A DNA stretch of 33,753 nt from Haliscomenobacteraceae bacterium (GCA_947501115.1 CANMVX010000040.1:1-33753), one strand, 5' to 3'. Positions 16,076 through 25,667 are shown, numbered from the stretch's first letter. Made by a program: numbers and translations. Notes: generated by a model from the sequence alone, not told the origin.

Positions 16076-16079
16076 TGAT

Positions 16080-18569
16080 TCAATTAGGGTCAACGTCAAT
16101 GACAAATCTTACCGATGAAAAAGATTTATTATTTTTAAGCAATTGTTGTGCACCTAATAGCATGTCTTTTGCCTCTTGTAATTTACTATTCCCATTGTCT
16201 AGTTTTAATAAAAAATCGATGAGATAGTTATTTCTTACCCGGCCAATGTAGGGAACGGCAGGACCTTTTAATCGGTTGCCAAAGATGGGAAATAAATAGT
16301 CTTTCAATGAGTTAGCTGCTTGGTTAACAGTATCAGGATCAACATGTTTCAGGGAAATACGGATTAGCCTTTTAAATGGCGGATATTGAAATTGTTCTCT
16401 TTCACTCAATTCCCTTTCGTAATATCTTTCTGTTTCATTTTCCAGAATATCGATGAGAACGGGACTGGAAATATTCATGGATTGAATGTAAACCTGACCT
16501 TGGCGCGCTCTTCTTCCCGCCCTTCCACTTACCTGAGTTATTAATTGAAAAGCTCTTTCACCTGCTCTAAAATCGGGATATTGCATTAATTGGTCAGCAC
16601 TCAAAATACCAACCATACCAACATTTGCAAAATCTAATCCTTTTGTAACCATCTGTGTACCAATCAAAATATCCAATTCTCCTTCCTCAAATTCCTGAAT
16701 TAAACGGTTATGTGCAAATTTAGATTTTACGGTATCCATGTCCATACGCGCTATTCTGGCCTCTGGTAAAATTACTTGTAATTCGGCTTCAATTTTTTCG
16801 GTCCCAAATCCTTGAAGAAGTATTTCTTTACTTCCACAGGCGGGACATTGGGTTGGAGCAGGGGTATAATATCCGCAATAGTGACATTTTAATCCTTGTC
16901 TCGATTTATGATAGGTTAAACTGACATCGCAATGGACACATTCTGAATGCCAGCCACAAGTGGTACATCTCAGGGTAGGAGCAAAGCCTCTCCGATTTTG
17001 GAATAAAATGATTTGCTCCTTATTGGTTAGCCGCTCCCGCATTGCCTCAAGGATTGTTTCAGAAAACTCCTGAATCATTCTTTTATTTTTCTTTTCCTCC
17101 ACCAGATTTATCATCGTTACTTTTGGAAGAATGGTGCCACCATAACGCTCATCGAGTTTTACCCAACCATATTTGCCTGTTTTACTATGATAATAGGATT
17201 CCAAAGAAGGCGTTGCAGTTCCTAAAATTACAGGTGATTTCCAAATATGTGCTAAATAAATGGCGGCATCGCGACCCTGATATCTCGGATTTGGTTCACT
17301 TTGTTTGTAAGAAGGATCATGTTCCTCGTCCACAATGATTAATTTTAGATTGGAAAATGGCAGAAATAGAGAAGATCTGGCGCCAACCAATAGTGGTTTT
17401 CCATCTTTCACCTGCTGCCAGCTTTCAACCCGCTGCTTGTCTGTTAATCTGGAATGGTAAACCAGTACTTTGTCGTGAAAAATAGCTTGTAATCGGCTGG
17501 TAACCTGGTTTGACAGGGCAATTTCCGGCAGAAGATATAAAACCTGTCCACCCTGACTAATTACCTCATGCATAAATTTCATGTAAATCTGCGTCTTCCC
17601 ACTTCCTGTAATGCCTTGTAATAAAACTACCTTATTTTCCTGGTGAAAATCCTTAATAGCTTGAAAGGCTATCGATTGCTTGGGGGTTAATTTTATTTCA
17701 TTTTCAATCCCTTCCTTCCATAAGGGCTTATAGTACAGAATTTCCTCAACCTGTAAAATATTTTTTTTGACCAATGCAGAAAGAACCGAGCCATCCACCC
17801 CTGACCTTTTCAACAACTCTTTTCGGGTAACCTGGCTTTTTTCATTTTTCAATTGGAAGTAGGTCAAAAGTAGTTGTTCCTGCTTTGGAGATTTGCTTAA
17901 CTTGGTGAAAAGGGGACCAATGAACTCCTGTTTTGATAAATAGGGCTCCTGGAGGTTTACAAAAAAAACGGTGGGTGGTTTATAGGGGTCTTTGAGATCT
18001 TCCTTTATTTCAATAAAGCCTTTTTCAATTAGATTTTTGATGACCGGATAAATGGTTTTGATGCCCAACATATCCTGTATGTCATGAAGATGAAGATATT
18101 CTCTTCCTGAAAGGGCTTCAATAATAAGGTACTCCTTATCGGGTAAAGAAAGAGGGTCAAAAGGTAACTGTGGGAGTAAAATGATTAACGATTCACTGGA
18201 TAGTTTTAGATTGGAGGGAAGGGCTGCCTGCATAATTTCACCCAGACTGCAGCAATAATAAGTGGACATCCAAGTCCAGAATTGTATCTGAAATACATTC
18301 ACCAAGGGTTTTTCGTCAATTAAACTCAACAGGTATTTTGGCGAATGACCTTCTGGTTTTGTATTATTTATGCTATAAATGATGGCAGCGTACCTCTTTT
18401 TTTTACCGAATTGGACTTCTACGCGCATTCCAATGGTAACCTTAGAAACCAATTCCTCCGGAACGGCATAAGTATATAATCTATCCAGCGCTAAGGGTAA
18501 AATGACGGTACAATAAGTAATGCTGCCAGCAATATGTAGGGAATCAGGCATGGTGATTTCCTCTTTCAT
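16080..18569 (-). CDS. priA: Primosomal protein N' (replication restart helicase PriA)
   Basis: An 829-residue superfamily 2 helicase that reloads the replisome at stalled forks. Layout: 3'-DNA-end binding domain about 15-120, winged helix, then helicase with Walker A GITGSGKT (319-326), DEEH (414-417) and GTATPS (450-455). The zinc module has eight cysteines (C535, C538, C544, C547, C562, C565, C575, C578). The C-terminal domain ends at 829. Start ATG 18569 is used; a second ATG lies six codons later. Length is normal. It is transcribed divergently from the beta-helix gene and converges on the DeoR gene. Confidence 0.97.
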   Translation of the reverse strand: MKEEITMPDSLHIAGSITYCTVILPLALDRLYTYAVPEELVSKVTIGMRVEVQFGKKKRYAAIIYSINNTKPEGHSPKYLLSLIDEKPLVNVFQIQFWTWMSTYYCCSLGEIMQAALPSNLKLSSESLIILLPQLPFDPLSLPDKEYLIIEALSGREYLHLHDIQDMLGIKTIYPVIKNLIEKGFIEIKEDLKDPYKPPTVFFVNLQEPYLSKQEFIGPLFTKLSKSPKQEQLLLTYFQLKNEKSQVTRKELLKRSGVDGSVLSALVKKNILQVEEILYYKPLWKEGIENEIKLTPKQSIAFQAIKDFHQENKVVLLQGITGSGKTQIYMKFMHEVISQGGQVLYLLPEIALSNQVTSRLQAIFHDKVLVYHSRLTDKQRVESWQQVKDGKPLLVGARSSLFLPFSNLKLIIVDEEHDPSYKQSEPNPRYQGRDAAIYLAHIWKSPVILGTATPSLESYYHSKTGKYGWVKLDERYGGTILPKVTMINLVEEKKNKRMIQEFSETILEAMRERLTNKEQIILFQNRRGFAPTLRCTTCGWHSECVHCDVSLTYHKSRQGLKCHYCGYYTPAPTQCPACGSKEILLQGFGTEKIEAELQVILPEARIARMDMDTVKSKFAHNRLIQEFEEGELDILIGTQMVTKGLDFANVGMVGILSADQLMQYPDFRAGERAFQLITQVSGRAGRRARQGQVYIQSMNISSPVLIDILENETERYYERELSEREQFQYPPFKRLIRISLKHVDPDTVNQAANSLKDYLFPIFGNRLKGPAVPYIGRVRNNYLIDFLLKLDNGNSKLQEAKDMLLGAQQLLKNNKSFSSVRFVIDVDPN

Positions 18570-18667
18570 CTTTTTTTTCCAAAAATACGATAACTAAGTT
18601 AAAATACGCTACCCGTCTTGTTTTCATAAATTATAACTTACCCCCTTTTTTTTAAACTTAAAAACCT

Positions 18668-18675
18668 TACATTTG
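18668..18675 (+). promoter_or_regulatory. TACATTTG, -7 box for the beta-helix/cytochrome operon
   Basis: An exact match to TAnnTTTG, 29 bases before the ATG at 18705. No good TTG lies 17-23 bases upstream; the spacer is a T-rich tract. The position suits the start of the long operon. Confidence 0.4.
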
Positions 18676-18704
18676 GAGTAAGTAACCATTTATGCTTAAA
18701 GTTT

Positions 18705-19904
18705 ATGAAAATGAAAATTTCAACACCTGTTTTTGGACTTTTATTCTTCCTATTCCTCTTTTTTTCGTCATGTACTGAAAAGGAGTTGATTGCGCCAAGG
18801 GTTGATTCCACCATATATAATCAATTACAAGGTAAATTGATGGATGCAAAGCCCGGCGACATTATTGAAATACCCGCAGGTACTTTTTATTTTGACAGGC
18901 CTCTTTCTTTAGAAGGAATTCCAGGGGTTACCATTCGTGGTGCAGGAAAACTGAATACCGTTATTTCCTTTTTAGGCCAAAAGGTAGGGGCAGAAGGTAT
19001 TAGAATTATCGCTGATTCTGTGACACTTAGTGATCTTACCGTGCAGGATACAAAAGGCGATGCCATTAAAATTCAGGATGCCACCTCGGTTACCTTAAGG
19101 AATATTCGTACCACATGGACTGGGGGTCCAAAAGAGTCAAATGGTGGCTATGGCATATATCCTGTGGCATGTAAAAATGTTTTAATCGAAGGTTGTGAGG
19201 CTTCCTACGCTTCCGATGCAGGTATTTATGTGGGACAATCAACCGAGGTGATCGTGAGAAATTGTCATGCACATGGAAATGTGGCAGGTATCGAAATTGA
19301 AAATTGTAAGCATTCTAACGTTTTTAATAACCTCGCTGAGGGGAATACAGGGGGTATTCTCGTTTTTGATTTGCCAGAATTACCCGCCGGAAATGGCTTC
19401 GATTGCAGAGTGTATAACAATGTTATCCGCAATAATAATTTAACGAATTTTGCGCCAAAAGGAAATATCGTGGGTATCGTTCCCGCCGGTACTGGTATCA
19501 TTCTCCTTGCCGCAAAATCAGTGGCTATTTATGATAATCAAATCCTTGGACATAAGACCATTGGAACGGCTATAGCTAGTTATGGGATTACCCAAAAAAA
19601 ATATAAGGACAATAATTATAATCCTTATACTTACAATATTTCTTTACGAAATAATATCTATAAAAGGTCGAAATCTTTCCCTGATTGGAAAAGTGATTTT
19701 GGTAAAATGGTGATTATGCTCTTCTGGGGAAAGTCGCAGGATATCCTTTATGATGGTATCCTGAATCCCGAATGGTCAGGTAAAAATCCAATGTTTCTCT
19801 GTATTGAACAAAATCAACCCGACCTGCGTTTCGCCAATGTTGATGCCGGAAACGATTTCAATAAGGTAGTGACTGATAAGTCTGTTCATATATGTAAAAA
19901 ATAA
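18705..19904 (+). CDS. Parallel beta-helix lipoprotein (TIGR03805-like)
   Basis: A 399-residue protein with a lipoprotein signal (lipobox FSSC, C23) and a body of right-handed parallel beta-helix coils: repeated short strands such as GVTIRGAG, SVTLSDLTVQD, SVTLRNIRTT, NVLIEGCEASYASDAGIYVGQS and SNVFNNLAEGNTGGI. The opening DAKPGDIIEIPAGTF is typical of pectate-lyase-like folds. I recall that this family is regularly paired with a diheme cytochrome of the SO_2930/TIGR03806 family, and that is the next gene, ten bases downstream. Polysaccharide binding or cleavage is possible but no catalytic site is assigned. First gene of a seven-gene operon. Confidence 0.85.
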   Translation: MKMKISTPVFGLLFFLFLFFSSCTEKELIAPRVDSTIYNQLQGKLMDAKPGDIIEIPAGTFYFDRPLSLEGIPGVTIRGAGKLNTVISFLGQKVGAEGIRIIADSVTLSDLTVQDTKGDAIKIQDATSVTLRNIRTTWTGGPKESNGGYGIYPVACKNVLIEGCEASYASDAGIYVGQSTEVIVRNCHAHGNVAGIEIENCKHSNVFNNLAEGNTGGILVFDLPELPAGNGFDCRVYNNVIRNNNLTNFAPKGNIVGIVPAGTGIILLAAKSVAIYDNQILGHKTIGTAIASYGITQKKYKDNNYNPYTYNISLRNNIYKRSKSFPDWKSDFGKMVIMLFWGKSQDILYDGILNPEWSGKNPMFLCIEQNQPDLRFANVDAGNDFNKVVTDKSVHICKK

Positions 19905-19914
19905 AAAGGGTAAA

Positions 19915-21057
19915 ATGTCTATTTTTCACAAAATATCTTTTCTCCTATTCCTTTCTTTTGTGTTGGTTAACTGTGAACCAGCAAAGAATGGAGCTTCGCC
20001 TGTTGAAAAGTCATTTGCATTGGTTGATGTACCTGTGCCAGAGGCCATTAATACAGATATAGATAAATTTCCCCTTTCATCTCTGTCAGAATATGGATTT
20101 TTTGATTCTCCCTTAGCTTCCCTTCAACCCAGGGAAATGGTGTTGCCTTATGAACCTATCACTTCTTTGTTTACGGATTATGCTTTTAAGAAAAGGTTCG
20201 TTTGGATGCCAAAAGGCGCTGAAGCTCAAATAGATGCAGAAGGGGTCGTTCAATTTCCATTAGGCACCATTCTAATAAAACATTTTTATTATCCAGCTGA
20301 TTTTTCTAATGAAAAAGAAAAATGGGATATGATGGAAACCAGACTTTTGGTAAAGTCCGGAGTAGAGTGGAAAGCTTATTCTTATGTTTGGAATGAAGAT
20401 GATTCTGACGCTTTTTATAATCCAGTGGGTGATATTTTAAACGCTTCTTTTGTTGATAAAAAGGGTTTGGCAAAATCTGTGGATTATGCCGTTCCAAATA
20501 AAAATCAATGTAAAAGTTGCCATAATCGTGATAATATCATTAAGCCTTTAGGTCCTATCGTCCAGAATCTGGATAAAGACGTCATTTATCTGGATGGGAA
20601 AATGAATCAGGTTACAAAATGGCAATCAGTAGGTTATTTGGCAAAAGATTATGTCAAAAAGCCAAACCATAAGCCCTTAGCAGATTGGCAGGATAAATCT
20701 AAATCGTTGGAAGAAAGATCTTTAGCTTATCTACAGGTCAATTGTGGACATTGCCATAGAGAAAATGGTAGTGCTCATACCACGGGTTTGTTTTTGTTGA
20801 CTACCATGGAAGATAGGAAGAAATTGGGGATTTGTAAAACACCGGTGGCAGCTGGGAAAGGAGCGGGAAATTTAAAATTTGATATTCAACCTGGTCAGCC
20901 TGAGGCTTCTATCCTCTTATATCGGATGAAAAGTGAAGATCCTGGCGTTATGATGCCAGAATTGGGTAGAATGATAAAACATGAAGAGGGTATTCAGTTA
21001 ATCAGCGATTGGATCGCTTCTATGCCAAATAACTGTGAAAAGGCTTTACAACCTTAG
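19915..21057 (+). CDS. SO_2930-family diheme c-type cytochrome lipoprotein
   Basis: A 380-residue protein with a lipoprotein signal (LVNC, C20) and two heme c motifs: CKSCH (199-203) and CGHCH (277-281). The part before the first heme (from FPLSSLSEYGFF to about 190) is the conserved N-terminal region of the family. A methionine in GVMMPELGR (about 345) may be a distal ligand. It is expected at the periplasmic face of a membrane, carrying electrons for its beta-helix partner encoded just upstream. The redox partner is unknown. Confidence 0.88.
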   Translation: MSIFHKISFLLFLSFVLVNCEPAKNGASPVEKSFALVDVPVPEAINTDIDKFPLSSLSEYGFFDSPLASLQPREMVLPYEPITSLFTDYAFKKRFVWMPKGAEAQIDAEGVVQFPLGTILIKHFYYPADFSNEKEKWDMMETRLLVKSGVEWKAYSYVWNEDDSDAFYNPVGDILNASFVDKKGLAKSVDYAVPNKNQCKSCHNRDNIIKPLGPIVQNLDKDVIYLDGKMNQVTKWQSVGYLAKDYVKKPNHKPLADWQDKSKSLEERSLAYLQVNCGHCHRENGSAHTTGLFLLTTMEDRKKLGICKTPVAAGKGAGNLKFDIQPGQPEASILLYRMKSEDPGVMMPELGRMIKHEEGIQLISDWIASMPNNCEKALQP

Positions 21058-21059
21058 TT

Positions 21060-21284
21060 ATGAATGAGTTAAAAAAAGTATTGATTCAACAGATTTTGGA
21101 AACTCAAGACGAACGTTTATTGAAAATGATGTTGGATATTCTGAAATTAAAGGATGAACAACCAGGGTATCATAATATGCTGGAATCAACCTTTTTTAGC
21201 CCTGGCAATGATGGTGATTCAGAAATTCAGGAAAGTATTGATTCCTTTTTCAATCCTCAATATTCAAATAACGACAACTATTAA
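21060..21284 (+). CDS. Small acidic helical protein, function unknown
   Basis: A 74-residue protein in the two-base gap after the cytochrome stop and ending one base before the next start, which supports expression within the operon. The N-terminal half (LKKVLIQQILETQDERLLKMMLDIL) is an amphipathic helix similar in style to short antitoxin-like proteins of Bacteroidota. The rest is acidic and low in structure (GNDGDSEIQESIDSFF). I see no toxin gene next to it. Function unassigned. Confidence 0.6.
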   Translation: MNELKKVLIQQILETQDERLLKMMLDILKLKDEQPGYHNMLESTFFSPGNDGDSEIQESIDSFFNPQYSNNDNY

Positions 21285-21285
21285 T

Positions 21286-21480
21286 ATGTACGAATATAAG
21301 TTTATAAGAATCAGGACAAGTATCTGGAGTGGTTTACCCAAACAGGATTATCGAAAGGTTATCCAGACTGAAACCAAGGAGGGCTGGAGATTAATTCAGA
21401 TTTTAACACCTACAGGTATTTCCATGTTACCTAGTTTTTATGAATTGATATTTGAACGACTCAAAGCTGAATTTGTATGA
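21286..21480 (+). CDS. DUF4177 family protein
   Basis: A 64-residue protein from ATG 21286. A longer frame open from 21154 overlaps the previous gene and is not needed. The sequence MYEYKFIRI...DYRKVIQTETKEGWRLIQIL...YELIFER is the DUF4177 pattern: a YEYK strand, a helix, an EGWRL strand and a final strand. Function is unknown. Its stop overlaps the start of the peptidase gene (ATGA, 21477-21480), so translation is likely coupled. Confidence 0.82.
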   Translation: MYEYKFIRIRTSIWSGLPKQDYRKVIQTETKEGWRLIQILTPTGISMLPSFYELIFERLKAEFV

Positions 21481-22817
21481 AAAATATCCTTATTCTTTTA
21501 AGTTTTTTATTCGTAGCGAGTGCTGCTACTGGCCAAAATTTTGACATCTTAAGCCTTAAAGAGCAGGCAGAAGTTAGAGATTCTTGGTTGAAAGAACGTT
21601 TTAAACAAGTTACTCCCTCTCTGATGAGGAGAGAAGGTATTGATATGTGGTTGGTTATTTCAAGGGAATATAATGAAGATCCTGTTATGAAAACCATGCT
21701 TCCAGCCACCTGGCTTTCTGCCAGAAGAACTACTATGTTGGTTATGTATGATAATGGAAGAGAAATAGAAACGTATTCCGTCGCCAGGTATGATGTCGGT
21801 GAAATTTTTAAAAAATCATGGGATCCGGAAAAACAGCCTGATCAATGGAAAAGGTTAGCCGAAATTATAATTGAAAAAAATCCAAGGAAAATAGCTATAA
21901 ATAAGTCAGCTAACTTCGGTCATGCAGATGGTATATCTTCTTTTCATCATGATAAATTGATGGAATCAATTCCTGCGAATTTTAAAAGTAGGGTAGTGTC
22001 GGCAGAAAAATTAGCTGTGGGTTGGCTTGAAAAACGAATTCCAGAGGAAATGGCTGCTTATCGTCATATTATGCGAATTGCTCATGAAATTATTGCACAA
22101 GGTTTTTCAGAGGAGGTAATTACACCGGGAGTTACTAAAACAGAAGACGTCGTATGGTGGTATCGTGAAAAAATTTCTTCCCTTGGTCTTTCCGCCTGGT
22201 TTCACCCAACCGTAGATGTTCAACGAGGAGAAGTTGATTCAAATGAGGCACAACGAGAATTTTCAAGAAGGCCAGATAACTCTATTATTCAACCGGGCGA
22301 TCTGGTGCATGTCGATTTTGGTATTTCCTATTTGGGATTACATACTGATACACAAGAGAATGCATATATCTGTCGTATTGGAGAGCACGATGCACCACCT
22401 TATTTAAAAGAAGCTTTCAATCAGGGGTTAAAATTAATGGATTTTTTAACCGATGCCTTTCAGGATGGTAAAACGGGGAATGAAGTGCTGAGAGAAGCTT
22501 TAACAAAGGCAGTAGCCGCTGGACTGAAGCCTTCTATTTATAGTCATCCTATAGGTTTTCACGGACATGGCGCGGGGCCAACCATAGGTCTTTGGGATCA
22601 GCAGGGTGGGGTACCAATAACTGGCGATTATCAGATTACACCAGGAACTGCCTATTCCATTGAATTAAATACCCGTGTTTTTATACCAGAATGGAATAAA
22701 GAAATAAGAATGATGATGGAGGAAGATGCTTATTTCGATGGGAAAAAGGTTTCTTACATAGACGGTCGGCAGGTAAATTATTTTCTTATTCCAAGGCCTA
22801 AAAGTACCTGGAAATAA
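21477..22817 (+). CDS. Secreted M24 family metallopeptidase (Xaa-Pro aminopeptidase-like)
   Basis: A 446-residue protein with a signal peptide (1-19, ending AATGQ), an N-terminal creatinase-like domain (about 28-180) and a C-terminal pita-bread peptidase domain (about 190-440). Metal ligands by pattern are D280 (HVDFG), D291 (HTDTQE), H357 (SHPIG), E396 (SIELN) and E416 (MEED). H364 in FHGHG is likely catalytic. It would cleave peptides, perhaps with proline at P1', outside the cytoplasm. It sits between DUF4177 (four-base overlap) and an MFS transporter six bases on, which might take up the products. Confidence 0.9.
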   Translation: MKNILILLSFLFVASAATGQNFDILSLKEQAEVRDSWLKERFKQVTPSLMRREGIDMWLVISREYNEDPVMKTMLPATWLSARRTTMLVMYDNGREIETYSVARYDVGEIFKKSWDPEKQPDQWKRLAEIIIEKNPRKIAINKSANFGHADGISSFHHDKLMESIPANFKSRVVSAEKLAVGWLEKRIPEEMAAYRHIMRIAHEIIAQGFSEEVITPGVTKTEDVVWWYREKISSLGLSAWFHPTVDVQRGEVDSNEAQREFSRRPDNSIIQPGDLVHVDFGISYLGLHTDTQENAYICRIGEHDAPPYLKEAFNQGLKLMDFLTDAFQDGKTGNEVLREALTKAVAAGLKPSIYSHPIGFHGHGAGPTIGLWDQQGGVPITGDYQITPGTAYSIELNTRVFIPEWNKEIRMMMEEDAYFDGKKVSYIDGRQVNYFLIPRPKSTWK

Positions 22818-22823
22818 ATAAAA

Positions 22824-24038
22824 ATGTTCACAAAAACCTGGCATTTATATAAAGATGCCTTTTCAGGTATTAACAAGGAAGTCTGGCTATTAGCATTGGT
22901 CTCTCTTATAAATAGGAGTGGGACGATGGTCGTTCCCTTCCTCACCATTTATCTGAAAAGTAAAATGGGTTTCTCCTACCTGGAAATAGGCATTATAATG
23001 AGTGTATTCGGTGTAGGTTCCTTGATAGGAACTTATTCGGGTGGAAAATTAACCGATAAAATTGGTTTTTATCCCGTGCTTTTTTGGTCCCTTTTTCTGG
23101 GCGGTTTATCCTTTATACTTCTTGGGTTCCTAACCTCTTTTCTGGCTTGGTGTATTTCAATCACCATTTTAGGTATGGTGGGGGAGGCTTTCAGACCAGC
23201 CATTTATACCGGATTAGCTTCTTATTCAGAGGGAACGTATCAAACAAGAGGTACTTCTCTCATTCGATTGGCTGTAAATTTGGGTATTTCAGTTGGTCCG
23301 GCGATAGGTGGATTTATTGCTTACAACATTGGATTTGCTGGCTTGTTTTGGGCGGATGGCCTTACCTGTATTGCCGCAGCTATTTTTATGCGTATTTTTA
23401 TTCCATACAAAACGAATAAAACATCGAATCCTGTGGAAAATTTACCAGTCTTAGGTTTATCCGCCTACAAAGATGTCAATTTTTTAATCTTTATTGGTTT
23501 TCTTGTTTTTTCATCTTTAGGATTCATGCAATTTTTTCTGCTCATCCCCATGTATTACAAAGAGCATTTTATGTTAAATGAAAGTCAAATAGGGCTTCTT
23601 ATAGCATTAAATGGAATGATAATCGTTCTATTTGAAATGCCACTGGTACATAAACTGGAAAATAAAATACCCAAATTATTACTTATTGCCTTAGGATCTG
23701 GCTTCCTTGGTTTATCTTTTCTCTTATTGATTCCAGGATTTACTGGCTGGTGGGTTGCCGTTATTTCCCTGGTTATTCTCACTTTAGGGGAAATTTTTAA
23801 TATGCCTTTTGCAAATTCCTTCGCCATGAATCAGGCGTCAGAGGGTCGAAGAGGTCAATATATGGGGTTATATGCTATGGCTTATTCAGTGGCTCATATC
23901 ATTGCGCCAGGTTTAGGTTCCTTCTTTATTGAAAACTATGGCTATTCAAGTCTATGGGCCTTAAATGGCTTTTTGTGCCTTGGTTCTATGGTAGGATTTT
24001 ATTTTATGCAGAGACATCCACGTTTGAAATACATTTGA
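22824..24038 (+). CDS. MFS transporter
   Basis: A 404-residue protein with twelve predicted membrane helices in two halves and a central loop near 195-210. The MFS signature between helices 2 and 3 reads GTYSGGKLTDKIGFYP (about 69-84). The N-terminal pattern WLLALVSLINRSGTMVVPFLTIYL resembles the MdtH-like group of putative drug or peptide exporters and importers. It follows the M24 peptidase by six bases and precedes the Sua5 gene by one base. Substrate and direction are not readable from sequence. Confidence 0.9.
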   Translation: MFTKTWHLYKDAFSGINKEVWLLALVSLINRSGTMVVPFLTIYLKSKMGFSYLEIGIIMSVFGVGSLIGTYSGGKLTDKIGFYPVLFWSLFLGGLSFILLGFLTSFLAWCISITILGMVGEAFRPAIYTGLASYSEGTYQTRGTSLIRLAVNLGISVGPAIGGFIAYNIGFAGLFWADGLTCIAAAIFMRIFIPYKTNKTSNPVENLPVLGLSAYKDVNFLIFIGFLVFSSLGFMQFFLLIPMYYKEHFMLNESQIGLLIALNGMIIVLFEMPLVHKLENKIPKLLLIALGSGFLGLSFLLLIPGFTGWWVAVISLVILTLGEIFNMPFANSFAMNQASEGRRGQYMGLYAMAYSVAHIIAPGLGSFFIENYGYSSLWALNGFLCLGSMVGFYFMQRHPRLKYI

Positions 24039-24039
24039 T

Positions 24040-24999
24040 ATGCTTGCCGACATTGGAAGTGACATAGAAAGGGCAAAAAACCACTTGATTGCCAACGAAA
24101 TTATTGGTTTACCTACTGAAACGGTTTATGGTTTAGCTGGAAACGGATTAATACCTGAGGTGGTGGCTAAAATTTTTGCCATTAAAAACAGGCCTTTTTT
24201 TGATCCTCTCATTTTACATATTGGTGATTATGCCCAGTTGATCTCCCTGGCAACAGAAGTACCTAAGCCGCTGAATGATTTGGTGAAAGCTTTTTGGCCG
24301 GGGCCACTTACTATTTTAGTGTCTAAAAGAGATATTATTCCGGATATCGTAACCTCTGGGTTACCCAGAGTTGCCGTAAGAATGCCCGATCATCCGCTTA
24401 CCCTGGCTTTGCTTACCTCCATCCCGTTTCCATTGGCGGCACCCAGTGCGAATCCATTTGGGTATATTAGCCCAACTACGCCTGAACACGTAGTCAAACA
24501 ACTTGGGGTTAAAATACCCTTTGTTTTAGACGGTGGAAGATGTCAGATTGGCATAGAAAGTACCATTGTTGGCATGGAGATGGATGATTTAGTGATCTAC
24601 CGTCTCGGAGGACTGAGTTTGGAAAATATTCGTTCCGTGTATAAAGGAAACATAAAAATGAATGTATCATCCTCGCATCCTGAGTCTCCTGGTATGATTT
24701 TAAGCCATTATGCACCTAAAAAACATTTGTTTTTAGGCGATAAAGAAAGCTTACTTTCAATGGGGCAGCATAAGAACGCAGGTATTCTGTGTTTTAAAGA
24801 AAGGTGGTCAGAAATGGATACTAAAAATCAATGGGTTCTCTCAGAATCAGGTGATTATGAAGAATCTGCACACAGATTATTCTCCTTTTTAAGGGAAATG
24901 GACGAAGCGGATATCTCCCATATTTTAGCAGAAAAATTGCCCGACGAAAGTCTGGGGATTGCTATTAATGATAGATTATATAGAGCATCTCAAAAATAG
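24040..24999 (+). CDS. L-threonylcarbamoyladenylate synthase (Sua5 type)
   Basis: A 319-residue protein that makes threonylcarbamoyl-AMP from threonine, bicarbonate and ATP for the t6A37 modification of tRNA. The YrdC domain covers about 8-200 with LPTETVYGLAGN (24-35), K49-N50-R51 and APSANPFGYISPT (134-146). The linker leads to a Sua5 domain from SPGMILSHYAPK (216-227). Length fits Sua5 rather than the shorter TsaC. It is an essential housekeeping gene placed one base after the MFS gene, at the end of the operon. Confidence 0.94.
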   Translation: MLADIGSDIERAKNHLIANEIIGLPTETVYGLAGNGLIPEVVAKIFAIKNRPFFDPLILHIGDYAQLISLATEVPKPLNDLVKAFWPGPLTILVSKRDIIPDIVTSGLPRVAVRMPDHPLTLALLTSIPFPLAAPSANPFGYISPTTPEHVVKQLGVKIPFVLDGGRCQIGIESTIVGMEMDDLVIYRLGGLSLENIRSVYKGNIKMNVSSSHPESPGMILSHYAPKKHLFLGDKESLLSMGQHKNAGILCFKERWSEMDTKNQWVLSESGDYEESAHRLFSFLREMDEADISHILAEKLPDESLGIAINDRLYRASQK

Positions 25000-25073
25000 A
25001 TGCTACTTTATAAAACTGAATGGCTTTTTTTTCGTTCTTAGATTATTAATTTTTAAAACTCAAATTTTACAAA

Positions 25074-25601
25074 ATGCGTAAAAATAATTTCATTTTGTCA
25101 GCAATCTTATCTGCTGCTATTTTTTGCCTGCCTTCTTTTCTTTCTGCACAGGCTAAACCTTCAAGCCCTGAAGTATCTTCTTCTGCGAAAGTGGGTTCTA
25201 CAGAGGTTTCTATGAAATGGGGAGCACCTTCAGTAAAAGGAAGAGCTATCTGGGGTGAATTAGTTCCTTTTGACAAAATCTGGCGTACTGGTGCTAATAA
25301 TGCTACCACTTTTACTGCTTCTAAAGATGTAAAAATTAATGGTAAGGCATTAGCTGCTGGTACTTATTCCGTTTTCACTATTCCTGGTAAAACTGAGTGG
25401 ACTTTGATTTTTAATAAGAAAGCAGAGCAATGGGGTGCTTATGACTATAAGGATTCTGACGATGCTCTAAGAGTTACAGTTACACCTAAAATGGTGGCTG
25501 ATGTAACAGAACAGTTAACATTTACTGTAAATAAAAATGGTAAAGTTTCTTTCCAATGGGAAAAATTAACCTTTGACTTTACTGTTTCTTCTGCTAAATA
25601 A
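25074..25601 (+). CDS. Secreted DUF2911 protein
   Basis: A 175-residue protein with a signal peptide (about 1-26, ending FLSAQA). The body matches DUF2911: GSTEVSMKWGAPSVKGRAIWGELVPFDKIWRTGANNAT, then the strand KALAAGTYSVFTIPGKTEWTLIFN. Function unknown, probably a periplasmic beta-rich protein. Codon choice is more uniform than in the neighbours (GCT, TCT, GGT are frequent), which suggests high expression. The gene has its own leader of 74 bases and a strong terminator. Confidence 0.92.
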   Translation: MRKNNFILSAILSAAIFCLPSFLSAQAKPSSPEVSSSAKVGSTEVSMKWGAPSVKGRAIWGELVPFDKIWRTGANNATTFTASKDVKINGKALAAGTYSVFTIPGKTEWTLIFNKKAEQWGAYDYKDSDDALRVTVTPKMVADVTEQLTFTVNKNGKVSFQWEKLTFDFTVSSAK

Positions 25602-25623
25602 TTAGGTTTATAACAGCTTAGAG

Positions 25624-25667
25624 AAAAATAAGCGCTTGACATTAATTGTTTTGCGCTTATTTTTTTT
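25624..25667 (+). terminator. Rho-independent terminator after the DUF2911 gene
   Basis: AAAAATAAGCGC (25624-25635) pairs perfectly with GCGCTTATTTTT (25653-25664), with a 17-base loop, followed by more T. Confidence 0.85.

Noticed and set aside
21154-21285. Upstream part of a longer reading frame that ends with the DUF4177 protein
   Set aside because: It overlaps the 74-residue gene in another frame, and the DUF4177 pattern begins exactly at ATG 21286.
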